DNA from: Capnocytophaga sp. oral taxon 878
GTDB taxonomy: Bacteria > Bacteroidota > Bacteroidia > Flavobacteriales > Flavobacteriaceae
Direction: 5' to 3'
DNA length: 64,000 nt
Assembly: GCF_002999135.1 (NCBI RefSeq)
Contig: NZ_CP027229.1
Coordinates: 372,001 to 436,000 of the forward strand
Shown here piece after piece: positions 56,156 to 63,494 of the stretch. Both the position numbers and the translations under genes were made by a program. The first letter of the stretch is position 1. Every line of letters starts with the position of its first letter. The notes under the pieces are model-generated. The model searched no databases and was not told the origin of the DNA. It saw only the letters and a program-made list of their open reading frames with translations.

Positions 56156-57991
56156 TTATTTGTTATTATTCATCATTTTGATAAGGAGAATGCCTAAACT
56201 TCCGATAAGGAGTAAGTTTATGATTTTTTTGTTTTCAATGTTCAGTTGCTGTTTTGCTTCGTAGTTGGCTATTTTGTGCTGGTTATCGTAATTGCCTTTT
56301 TCATCAAGTTGCCGTGAGGTATGTAGCTTTGTAAGGGTTTGCCAAAAGGCTTGATTACTGTTAATATAGGCTTCAAGGCGTGCTTTTTCCTCGTTTTTGA
56401 GAGCTTGTTGATAGGCTAAATCGTACTTTATGTATATGCTTTCTTGCTGGCGTTGTAATTCTTCTTCTAAAGTAAATTGGGTTACCACTGGTAAGAATAC
56501 GTTGCGGCGGATAGCCAATATTTTAGATTCAAAGGGTTGCATTTCGGCTTTGTAATCATTGGCTTTTGTGATGCCATAATCAATTTGTATGCGTGTAGCA
56601 TTGGCTTGTAGCCACTGTTGGAAAGACAAAGGAGTATTATATGGATAGGCTCCTTTGCGCTGGGTACGTTGCTCTACTTTTAGTGCCCTATATGTAGCAA
56701 AAATAGGCTCTTTGGCTGCTGGCACTATAAAATACCAAGAGCGATTCGCAGTAGTGGTGCGTTTTTCTTCGACTGTTACGCTAAAATGCTCGGAAAGTTT
56801 GAACTGTAGCATTTGTAACATTGTATTAACAGCTTGTTGCACATTGCTTACAAAACTTTGGTAACTTAGTAAACTTTCGGCACTACATTTTTGAACATGT
56901 ACTTGACATTCATGGCGGTAATGAGCTACTCCTAAATCAATTTCTTTTAATAGCAGGTTCAATTCACTAATGGCTACAGGTTCGAGCCCTTGAGCAAACT
57001 TTTGGCGTACACTTTCTAAAGTGTTCTTGAATTGTTCATAAAATTGTTCTTTAAGTGCTTTATCGATAGTGTCGGAAGTGTAGAAGGCTCCAGCACAAGG
57101 ATTGCCAAAAAAAAGTACTGCAAGAGCGACTACGGCAGTAACAGCTGCAATACATAGCCCTACAATGGTACCTATACCTGGCACGGCATTACTAACGATA
57201 GCTGCCTTAGTACCAAGAGCCGTGATAGCAGCCGCAGTGGCTGAAGCAGCTGAACCTACTGCATTTATTTTGTTAATGGTTTGATTTTTATGTACATTGC
57301 CAGTTGTATGTGCATTTTGCTTACTGATTTCGTAAGACTGAGCAAGAAGTTCTTGCATTTGACTTTCGAGAGTAGCAGGGGCAGCTAAAGCGTTGATTTG
57401 TGCTTTTTGGTTTTTTGTGTTTTGAGCAGTCATTAACACATCGTCTTTAGCGAGGTAAGGCAGTTCTTGAGTGGTGTTAATAGTACCGTCGATAACGTAA
57501 TAACCGCTGGAAAGTGAAGCAGTTTGTTGGTTTTTTGGCACCACAATATACACGTGAGTGTAGCCGTTAGGGTTTGCTTCTTGCTTAATACGACGCATAT
57601 AGTGTGTGATACCAGCATTTAGCAGTACAGTAGAGGCAAAAATGGTGTAACTCTTACAATCAATACCGCTAAAGCGGGATGCCCAACTGCAAGCTGGGGA
57701 ACGCAGCAGTTGGGCTTCGCCGTCGATAGCGTACTGAAAATGCCAGTAGAGAAATTGGTGGAGGCTATTGCATAGAGAAGAAAGATTGCCTCCTGAGAAA
57801 AACTTGAGAGTAAGGGCTCGCGTATGGTGTTTGTATTTTTGTGCTGTTTTTGCCATATTTTGAATGGCAAAAGAAGTGTCACCGTTGCCGAGCTTTTTTG
57901 AAGAGCAGTCGGACGGTGGCATATAGGCAGCGTATAAGTTTCCTGAGCGTACTGGACGGTATAGTGCGTTATTTATATCGGTAGCGGTCAA
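56156..57991 (-). CDS. Transglutaminase-like, tail-anchored large virion protein
   Basis: The protein has about 611 residues if it starts at TTG 57991, a choice made because promoter P1 has its -7 box at 58014-58021 and the frame upstream of that cannot be translated from it. ATG 57922 is the alternative. The N-terminal third has a papain/transglutaminase-like core: Cys in SGIDCKSYTIFASTVLLNAG, His in GYTHVYIVVP and Asp in YYVIDGT. Then come Ala/Gly-rich hydrophobic helices (AALGTKAAIVSNAVPGIG and IGLCIAAVTAVVALAVLFFG-like stretch), a long helical region, and a C-terminal span (IINLLLIGSLGILLIKMM). It may process or crosslink virion or cell-wall proteins. Confidence 0.6.
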   Translation of the reverse strand: MTATDINNALYRPVRSGNLYAAYMPPSDCSSKKLGNGDTSFAIQNMAKTAQKYKHHTRALTLKFFSGGNLSSLCNSLHQFLYWHFQYAIDGEAQLLRSPACSWASRFSGIDCKSYTIFASTVLLNAGITHYMRRIKQEANPNGYTHVYIVVPKNQQTASLSSGYYVIDGTINTTQELPYLAKDDVLMTAQNTKNQKAQINALAAPATLESQMQELLAQSYEISKQNAHTTGNVHKNQTINKINAVGSAASATAAAITALGTKAAIVSNAVPGIGTIVGLCIAAVTAVVALAVLFFGNPCAGAFYTSDTIDKALKEQFYEQFKNTLESVRQKFAQGLEPVAISELNLLLKEIDLGVAHYRHECQVHVQKCSAESLLSYQSFVSNVQQAVNTMLQMLQFKLSEHFSVTVEEKRTTTANRSWYFIVPAAKEPIFATYRALKVEQRTQRKGAYPYNTPLSFQQWLQANATRIQIDYGITKANDYKAEMQPFESKILAIRRNVFLPVVTQFTLEEELQRQQESIYIKYDLAYQQALKNEEKARLEAYINSNQAFWQTLTKLHTSRQLDEKGNYDNQHKIANYEAKQQLNIENKKIINLLLIGSLGILLIKMMNNNK

Positions 57992-58013
57992 AATTAGGTT
58001 ATTATTTTTGCCG

Positions 58014-58088
58014 CAAATATAGGATATAGGGAGGTGGAAAGTGACACATAAGGACACACAATGACACAATAGGTCACATTAAGAAAGA
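58014..58088 (-). promoter_or_regulatory. Late promoter P1 with 48-bp upstream element
   Basis: The - strand has the -7 box TATATTTG (58021-58014). The 48-bp element (58088-58041) begins 20 bases upstream of the box, exactly as in P2, and differs from it at 2 positions. No canonical -33 TTG is present, so an activator bound to the element probably recruits polymerase. Confidence 0.82.
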
Positions 58089-58099
58089 TAAGAGGGCTA

Positions 58100-58351
58100 T
58101 TATACTTTTAACTTACGGCTTTTGAGTTCGTGTTGTAGCTCATCAGAAAGAGTGTAGCCTATGGGAGTGCCGTAAAGTTCGATAAAAGTCAAAAACTCTT
58201 GTAGGCTTATATTACGGCATTTTGGGCTTTCATCGGGGCGGTATTGTGCTATAATATCATTGATATAGGTACGTATAAGGCGCTCACTGTACTGTGATAG
58301 ATAGAGCGAAAAGAGATGTTTTTTAGTTCTGATGTAGTGTAGGATTTTCAT
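58100..58351 (-). CDS. Small helical protein of unknown function
   Basis: This 83-residue basic, helical protein contains SLYLSQYSERLIRTYINDII and SLQEFLTFIELYGTPIGYT. It is the last gene before promoter P1 and overlaps the upstream gene by 29 bases. It belongs to the replication-side gene group. No family is recognised. Confidence 0.55.
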   Translation of the reverse strand: MKILHYIRTKKHLFSLYLSQYSERLIRTYINDIIAQYRPDESPKCRNISLQEFLTFIELYGTPIGYTLSDELQHELKSRKLKV

Positions 58352-58586
58352 AGTTTTTGCGGTTTGCTTTTTTTAATTCTCGTTCGTATAGGGTAATGTA
58401 TATTTCTTTTTGTTTAGGTCCAGCGGTTTTGTTGTTGTAGTATTGTTTGGAGGAGTCTACTATTTTTCCTTTGCGCTTTACGTGTAGCTGTATGCGGTTG
58501 CCGTAGTAGTCTTTTGCTTCGCACTCTACTGTTATGCCGCGCTGTAGGCAGTAGGAGAATGCGGTGGGGAATAGGTCGAGGTTCAT
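58323..58586 (-). CDS. Small basic protein of unknown function
   Basis: This 87-residue protein has a strand-rich start (GITVECEAKDYYGNRIQLHV) and a Lys- and Asn-rich helical end. It is 4 bases after the upstream gene. The basic charge may fit nucleic-acid binding. No family is recognised. Confidence 0.55.
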   Translation of the reverse strand: MNLDLFPTAFSYCLQRGITVECEAKDYYGNRIQLHVKRKGKIVDSSKQYYNNKTAGPKQKEIYITLYERELKKANRKNYENPTLHQN

Positions 58587-58590
58587 AGGC

Positions 58591-58863
58591 TTATGGGTTT
58601 TCGTTATTTATGCAGTTAGTAATGTTTTTCACAAGGCTTTCTGTATTTTCAGCGAGTTTATTGGCTATAAATTTTATTATTTGCAATGAAATATCATCAT
58701 CGACTTTTAAGATAAATTCTTCATTTATATCATTGCTGAATTTTACATACCCCTCGTATCTGTCCTTTTGTTTTTCAGAGTCTTTTTCCCAAGAATAACC
58801 ACGTTCAAATTCTAATGAGAATTTTATTAGTTTAAAATCTGTTTTGCTGTTTTCGGTGTTCAT
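58591..58863 (-). CDS. Small acidic protein of unknown function
   Basis: This 90-residue protein reads FKLIKFSLEFERGYSWEKDS, then short strands and a C-terminal helix (ISLQIIKFIANKLAENTESL). The start MNTENSK is also the start of the 114-residue protein encoded at 63130-63474, so the two genes share a 5' end. The function is unknown. Confidence 0.6.
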   Translation of the reverse strand: MNTENSKTDFKLIKFSLEFERGYSWEKDSEKQKDRYEGYVKFSNDINEEFILKVDDDISLQIIKFIANKLAENTESLVKNITNCINNENP

Positions 58864-58884
58864 TGTTTTATTATTTTTAATCTT

Positions 58885-59169
58885 TTACAATTTACTGTTA
58901 ATAATCTTGCCTAAGTATAGTACGAAATACTTCTTATTGGCTTCTGCGCCCCATTCGGGTATGCCAGTGCCAAAGCGTATAGATTTTAATTCTATGGTGA
59001 GGCTTGGAGCATCACGAGCATAACCATTGCGAAATACAACAGTGTCGTACTCTTTTCCAATAAGACGAAGGTTGTAATACGGTTTGATATCGCGATATTC
59101 TTCGGTTTTCTCGCCCGATAGTATCATATCAAACCATTTCTTTTTGATGGTTAGGTGTAGGGTGTTCAT
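58885..59169 (-). CDS. ASCH-domain protein
   Basis: This 94-residue protein matches the short ASCH fold: LTIKKKWFDMILSGEKTEEY at the start (the GxKxxExR-like element appears as GEKTEEYRD), then DTVVFRNGYARD and KKYFVLYLGKII. ASCH proteins are related to PUA domains; some bind RNA and some have nuclease or amidohydrolase activity. In phages they sit among replication genes, as here (9 bases after the primase-helicase gene). Confidence 0.8.
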   Translation of the reverse strand: MNTLHLTIKKKWFDMILSGEKTEEYRDIKPYYNLRLIGKEYDTVVFRNGYARDAPSLTIELKSIRFGTGIPEWGAEANKKYFVLYLGKIINSKL

Positions 59170-59178
59170 TGTTTTTTT

Positions 59179-62025
59179 TTAATAGGGTAAATCGGTGAAT
59201 AAATCGGGGTCGTTGTCGTCGTTGGACGGGTCGGACAAGGTGGACGGGTGGGACGGGGTGGTGGTTTCGGTTTTCGAGGTGATCATAAAGTAATCGACGG
59301 AGGCACGGCGATTGTCGGGGGTGGTTTCGGTTTTTTTGATGATATCGGATAGGGTGTATCCTTTGAGTTGGCAGTATTGTGCTAACTTGGTGCGGAAGCC
59401 TTGTGCGGTGAGTTTGAAATTACCGCAGGAGGCTTTGTAGTCTTCTTGCATTTCTCGGCGTTGTACTTCGGTATTTAGTCGGTCGGCAAAGTATTCTTCA
59501 GCCCATTCAAGGAAGTTGTCGCCTATTGAGGCTTTTAGGTTGTTGTAGTTTATTCTGTCCATTGGGGCGAAATAGGGGTTCATTTTGTTTTGCATATAGA
59601 ATTGGGTGCAACGTAGCATAAAGTTGTAGAATAAGTCCCATTGTGAGGCGTTCCAGTCGTCGAATAGGCTGTGCCCGAAGTCGTCAGTGGGTTGCCATTG
59701 GCGTTTCATTTCGGGGTGTGAGTAGTGGTAGTATGATGAGAATGTTACAAAGAATAGTCGGCGGAAATCGCTATCGGCTCCGTTTTTTAGTGCGTGATTG
59801 AATGTCCCGAATAGTTTTGGGCTTTTATCGGGTGGGATAAAGAAACTTGGTCGGAATTTGGGGTTTACTCGTATGCCGTCGGTGATGTAGTTGTATAGTT
59901 TTTCAAATCGGTGTTCTGCCATATCGTCGAAGCATATTACGTCGTGGTTTTCGTTGAGTTCGTCGAATATGTGTGTGTTATCGAATAGTTTGCTGTCTTT
60001 ACCGGCGCAATTGAATACGCTTGTTGATAGTTTTATTGCATTGGAGAATATGCCTTTACCGGTACCGCCATTGCTTTGTGATAGGGTTCCTTTCATTTCG
60101 TCGTCTACTATGTATATAAATTTTTCGAAATGGGGCATTTTATATCGGTGTAATAGGTATCCTATGGCGTAGCATTTGGATAAGAAGTGTTGTTCTTGTG
60201 TGATTTGTTCTTCTTCAGTGAGGTGTGGGCTGTTGAGGGTGTAGAATGTTCCCCAGCGGTGTGCTTCGTGGGGGTATTCTTTAGCCCAATAGACTCGGCT
60301 TCCGTTGATGAGGAAGTTTAGGTATTCGCATTTATCGGTGCTTATGCGTACGCGGTTGCGCCCTTGCTCATCGATATAGGGCTGAAAGAATGGTTCGTTG
60401 AGCAGGCGGATATTGGCGGGTAGTACGGCGTTATCGAATATGTAGTTGTTGATGTCGTCGCGTTTTAGTGTTATGATTTTTTCGGGGGTTACTTTTATGG
60501 CGGTATTTTGAAAGAAAAATAGCTGAAATTCTTTGCCGTGCTTGGTAAGGTCGAATTTTTTGTAGGTGGCGTTTTTGAGTTCGGGGGCTGATAGGGCTTT
60601 GCAGGTGCGCAATAGTTTGAGCACTTGATGTGTGGTTCCTTTGCGAACGTAGTAATTGACACAAAAGTCGCGTATGGTGGCGGTTTGTGGGATTGATAGT
60701 TTATAGTCGTCTACTTTTACTAAATATCCTTTGTTTTCGTTGTCGGTATTTTGTGCTATATCGGACTGGAATACGAAATAGTGGTTTACTTGTAGGAAGT
60801 AGAATAGGTTTTCGTGGTTTATGGTGTATTTTTTGTCTTCTAAGGTTACGAAATCGCAGGATACTGGTATTTTTAGTAGTTTTTTAAATTCGTTGGCGAC
60901 GGTTTGTGGTGTTGCTTCTTTGAAATAGTTTACGTAGTCGCGGAAGTCTTTGCCTTTTTCGCCTAAATAGTATTTTGGTAGGAATACGGTGGGGAGTTTC
61001 CAGTATTTTCTGGAATATTTATAGGCAAATTCGATTCCTGATGTATCGACATCGGGTAGGTTTATGAGGTGCTGACTTATGGTTTTTAGGTACTCATAGT
61101 CTGTATATTGTATTATATCGCCTTCGGAGTTTCCCCAAACGGGGTAGAAGTCGGGGGATAGAGAAGCGAGGGTGAGCCCGTCGGAGCCACCGGAGCATAT
61201 AATTATGTAGGGTAAGAGTTCTTCGTTTAGGAGTTCTTGTATTTGTTTTTTGAATTCTGGGGAGTCGCAGTTTTCTACTTGTGTGCGTAGTTCTTGTATT
61301 TTTTGGTATCGTTCATCGGTGATTATGGATTTGATGTATGCGAGTCCGTGCAGGTATACGGGAGGTTTTTTTCCGAGGTATCCGTGTTTGAAATTTTCGG
61401 TTTTGGTATTTCCGTTTTCGTCGGTTATTTTGCGTTTTTTCTCGGCTGGGTAGTATGTTTTAGCCCAATTGTTTAAATCGGGGGAATAGGCGAACATAGG
61501 GTATTGTGGTGTGGCTTCTATGGTCATTAGTTTGCCGTTAGAGGTTACGCGTTCTACTTTTTGTAGTTCGTGTACGTTATAGCGTGCGCATATTTCGGGG
61601 GTTAGGAAGGGGTGTATTACTTGTAGGTTTTCGATTTGTGTTTTTGGGTATATGCGGAAATAGCCGTCGGGGTGGTTTCCGCGGGGTGCAAATGTTTTGT
61701 TTGGGGTGAGGTTTAGTGAGTTTTCGCCTATATTAAATTCGGCATATAGGGCTTGTAGGGTGCGGTGGTAATCGGTTTCGCCAGTGAGGTGCTGGTATAC
61801 TTGTATGGGGGTGTGAGTGTCGCCACCGAAATCTTTTACGATCCAGCATTTGCCTTGTGGGGGCAAATATAGGTAGGCTGAAGGGGTGCGCTCATTGCGA
61901 TAGCGAAATGGTTTGCGGGTGCGTTCGCAACCTATGCAATCGGGGAGGTAACGGTGGAGTATGTCGAGTCCGTTGTCGGTATTTTCGTATAGTTTTTCTG
62001 GGGTGTATTTGTAGTCGCTATTCAT
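59179..62025 (-). CDS. Primase-helicase (CHC2-like zinc finger, TOPRIM-like, SF3-like helicase)
   Basis: This 948-residue replication protein has an N-terminal zinc-finger-like part (about 22-70, PDCIGCERTRKPFRYRNERT), a TOPRIM-like part near 275-330 (IICSGGSDGLTL and LPDVDTSG) and a C-terminal helicase with Walker A GGTGKGIFSNA near 651 and Walker B DVICFDDMAEHRF near 694. The first TOPRIM Glu is replaced by Ser. It should start replication of the element and unwind DNA; no DNA polymerase is seen in the window. Its codon use is richer in G and T on the + strand than that of the chromosome part. Confidence 0.82.
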   Translation of the reverse strand: MNSDYKYTPEKLYENTDNGLDILHRYLPDCIGCERTRKPFRYRNERTPSAYLYLPPQGKCWIVKDFGGDTHTPIQVYQHLTGETDYHRTLQALYAEFNIGENSLNLTPNKTFAPRGNHPDGYFRIYPKTQIENLQVIHPFLTPEICARYNVHELQKVERVTSNGKLMTIEATPQYPMFAYSPDLNNWAKTYYPAEKKRKITDENGNTKTENFKHGYLGKKPPVYLHGLAYIKSIITDERYQKIQELRTQVENCDSPEFKKQIQELLNEELLPYIIICSGGSDGLTLASLSPDFYPVWGNSEGDIIQYTDYEYLKTISQHLINLPDVDTSGIEFAYKYSRKYWKLPTVFLPKYYLGEKGKDFRDYVNYFKEATPQTVANEFKKLLKIPVSCDFVTLEDKKYTINHENLFYFLQVNHYFVFQSDIAQNTDNENKGYLVKVDDYKLSIPQTATIRDFCVNYYVRKGTTHQVLKLLRTCKALSAPELKNATYKKFDLTKHGKEFQLFFFQNTAIKVTPEKIITLKRDDINNYIFDNAVLPANIRLLNEPFFQPYIDEQGRNRVRISTDKCEYLNFLINGSRVYWAKEYPHEAHRWGTFYTLNSPHLTEEEQITQEQHFLSKCYAIGYLLHRYKMPHFEKFIYIVDDEMKGTLSQSNGGTGKGIFSNAIKLSTSVFNCAGKDSKLFDNTHIFDELNENHDVICFDDMAEHRFEKLYNYITDGIRVNPKFRPSFFIPPDKSPKLFGTFNHALKNGADSDFRRLFFVTFSSYYHYSHPEMKRQWQPTDDFGHSLFDDWNASQWDLFYNFMLRCTQFYMQNKMNPYFAPMDRINYNNLKASIGDNFLEWAEEYFADRLNTEVQRREMQEDYKASCGNFKLTAQGFRTKLAQYCQLKGYTLSDIIKKTETTPDNRRASVDYFMITSKTETTTPSHPSTLSDPSNDDNDPDLFTDLPY

Positions 62026-62075
62026 TAGTTATTAGGTGTTAAGGAGTGGATAATTATCAGTTGTTAATAAAAGAG

Positions 62076-62111
62076 AAAGCCGTGCCGATATTGCGCAAGT
62101 GGCACGGCTTT
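62076..62111 (-). terminator. Hairpin between the 87-residue gene and the primase gene
   Basis: An 11-bp perfect GC-rich stem (62076-62086 with 62101-62111) with a 14-base loop lies 24 bases after the stop of the 87-residue gene. On the - strand it is followed by TCTCTTTTATT, a weak T run. Confidence 0.7.
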
Positions 62112-62134
62112 ACTAACGAACTGACTAACATTAT

Positions 62135-62398
62135 TTAATCTTCATCGGGGTAGGCAAATGCATTTGATTTGTTATCTTGTTGGGTAAGCATAAATGTTAA
62201 TTGTGCTGCTTTTTTATTGGGGTGTATAGCGAGATGCCCACCGGGTAATGTGTTGTATATTTGTGCAAGGGTGCTATGGTTAAAGAAAGAAAAATCAATA
62301 ATGAAAAAATTGTTATCTATCATTGTGTAATTGATGTTAATACCTTGTATGGTGTATAGTTGGTTTAGGATTTGGGTTACTTGGGTTATGTGATTCAT
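62135..62398 (-). CDS. Small protein of unknown function
   Basis: This 87-residue protein has alternating helices and strands (NHITQVTQILNQLYTIQGIN, NNFFIIDFSFFNHSTLAQIY) and an acidic end. There is no anchor or known motif. It lies between the regulator gene and a hairpin, on the same strand. Confidence 0.55.
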   Translation of the reverse strand: MNHITQVTQILNQLYTIQGININYTMIDNNFFIIDFSFFNHSTLAQIYNTLPGGHLAIHPNKKAAQLTFMLTQQDNKSNAFAYPDED

Positions 62399-62435
62399 TG
62401 TTTTATGGTTTAAATTTTTATACTATGTATTCGCT

Positions 62436-62663
62436 TTAGCTTCGGTGTACCTCGACAAGGTCTTCTACAGGCAGGCTAAATACTTCTGAAAGGGCTATGA
62501 GGAACGAATAATGGGTTAGCTTTTCGCTTCCGTAGCGCATCCACTTTTTTAGTGTGCTGGTGTTTTCGGAGGTTTTAATATGCAGGTGTGCGATAGCAGT
62601 GTCGTCTATCTGTGCTATTATCTCTGGTTTTAGGTTTACTTGTATGGTGTGGGCTTGTATCAT
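62436..62663 (-). CDS. Small helix-turn-helix regulator (XRE-like)
   Basis: This 75-residue protein ends in ALSEVFSLPVEDLVEVHRS, the typical last helices of Cro/CI-type domains, preceded by NTSTLKKWMRYGSEKLTHYS as turn and recognition helix. It is divergent from the + strand gene at 62708, with 44 bases between. It may control that gene or the switch between lysogeny and lysis. It is a candidate, among others, for binding the 48-bp late element. Confidence 0.6.
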   Translation of the reverse strand: MIQAHTIQVNLKPEIIAQIDDTAIAHLHIKTSENTSTLKKWMRYGSEKLTHYSFLIALSEVFSLPVEDLVEVHRS

Positions 62664-62685
62664 ATTTATTTATTTATTATCTTTG
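62655..62685 (+). promoter_or_regulatory. Promoter of the 135-residue membrane protein gene
   Basis: TTG (62655-62657), a 20-bp spacer and TATCTTTG (62678-62685) lie 22 bases before the ATG at 62708. This settles the coding strand of that locus. Confidence 0.7.
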
Positions 62686-62707
62686 TGTTTTAATTCATTT
62701 ATAACAT

Positions 62708-63115
62708 ATGCAAAACGAACAAAAAAAGCAGGACAACTGCAAAGAGGAAAGCAATGGCAGCAACTTCCTCGAGAATATTGCTAAAACAGAAGCGGGGCAG
62801 GCTCTGTTGCTTAGTATTGCTAATTTCATCAACAAAAAGGGAGACGCCCCTACTGTTGATAACGCTCCCACTGTTGAGCGTAGGCTCTCCTTTGAGGAGC
62901 GGCGTATGCAATTGTGGTATTTCAATAGGCGCGTTCACTTTCTCACTCACACGGGGCTGATTGCTATCCTTTTTATTGTACTTAGTATTTTGGTATTTAC
63001 AAAGTGCGTTAGCGAGACTATTTATGCAACCTTGATAAGTAGCCTTATTGGTTACATTTTTGGACAAATAAAGAGCCGCGAGAAGACAAACACTGATGCC
63101 CAAAATGGTCAATAG
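62708..63115 (+). CDS. Two-span membrane protein on the opposite strand (possible lysogeny gene)
   Basis: This 135-residue protein has a polar N-terminus, a helix (EAGQALLLSIANFINKKG), a basic stretch and two adjacent membrane spans (LIAILFIVLSILVFT and IYATLISSLIGYIFGQI). It is the only + strand gene of the element apart from int, has its own promoter and is divergent from the regulator gene. These are marks of a gene expressed in the integrated state, such as superinfection exclusion. An overlapping - strand frame is discussed under rejected items. Confidence 0.68.
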   Translation: MQNEQKKQDNCKEESNGSNFLENIAKTEAGQALLLSIANFINKKGDAPTVDNAPTVERRLSFEERRMQLWYFNRRVHFLTHTGLIAILFIVLSILVFTKCVSETIYATLISSLIGYIFGQIKSREKTNTDAQNGQ

Positions 63116-63129
63116 GGAGGGTTCTTTTT

Positions 63130-63474
63130 TCATAGTGTATTTTTCTTGTAAAAATAGGACTTTATATATTTAGACATAGACTGTTCATTTTTATTATAGC
63201 TATCTTTTAAAATAATTGGTAAAATAGGACTCATCGTGTCAGCAACAGATAGTTCTTGTCTATTACAATTATCTTTTAAAATAATTGGTAAAATAGGACT
63301 CATCGTGTCAGCAACAGATAGTTCTTGTCTATTACAGTTATCTTTTAAAATAATTTGTAAAATAGCCCCCATAGCGCCAACTATATAGTGCTCTTGTTTA
63401 TTATCAGCATTATGTAATAATGGTTGTGTTGGCTTGTTAAAAGTTATAATGGATTTGCTGTTCTCTGTGTTCAT
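63130..63474 (-). CDS. Protein with tandem 23-residue repeats
   Basis: This 114-residue protein starts MNTENSK (as in the gene at 58591-58863) and is built of about four 23-residue repeats around MSPILPIILKDNCNRQELSV. Two copies are exact at the protein level. No function is known. The repeats are encoded by a 69-bp tandem DNA repeat and could change in number between strains. Confidence 0.6.
   Translation of the reverse strand: MNTENSKSIITFNKPTQPLLHNADNKQEHYIVGAMGAILQIILKDNCNRQELSVADTMSPILPIILKDNCNRQELSVADTMSPILPIILKDSYNKNEQSMSKYIKSYFYKKNTL
63201..63365. repeat. 69-bp tandem repeat (two full copies plus part of a third)
   Basis: Copies start at 63201, 63270 and 63339 with period 69. The first two differ at about one base; the third matches over about 27 bases and then diverges. 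The period is a multiple of three, so the frame of the gene is kept. Confidence 0.88.
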
Positions 63475-63494
63475 AACGTTCTTTTTTTAGGTTT

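Noticed and set aside
57992..58069. Longer start of the transglutaminase-like gene at ATG 58069
   Set aside because: These codons lie across and upstream of the -7 box of promoter P1 and inside its 48-bp element, which is conserved at P2 as DNA and not as protein.
62699..63133. 144-residue frame on the - strand with two hydrophobic ends and an ATGA overlap with the 63130-63474 gene
   Set aside because: It lies opposite the 135-residue + strand gene, which has a promoter and a more natural protein sequence. The hydrophobic ends mirror spans and polar parts of that gene. The ATGA overlap keeps some doubt.
63201..63365. 69-bp repeats as a CRISPR array
   Set aside because: The repeats are contiguous without spacers and lie in a coding frame. 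No cas gene is present in the window.
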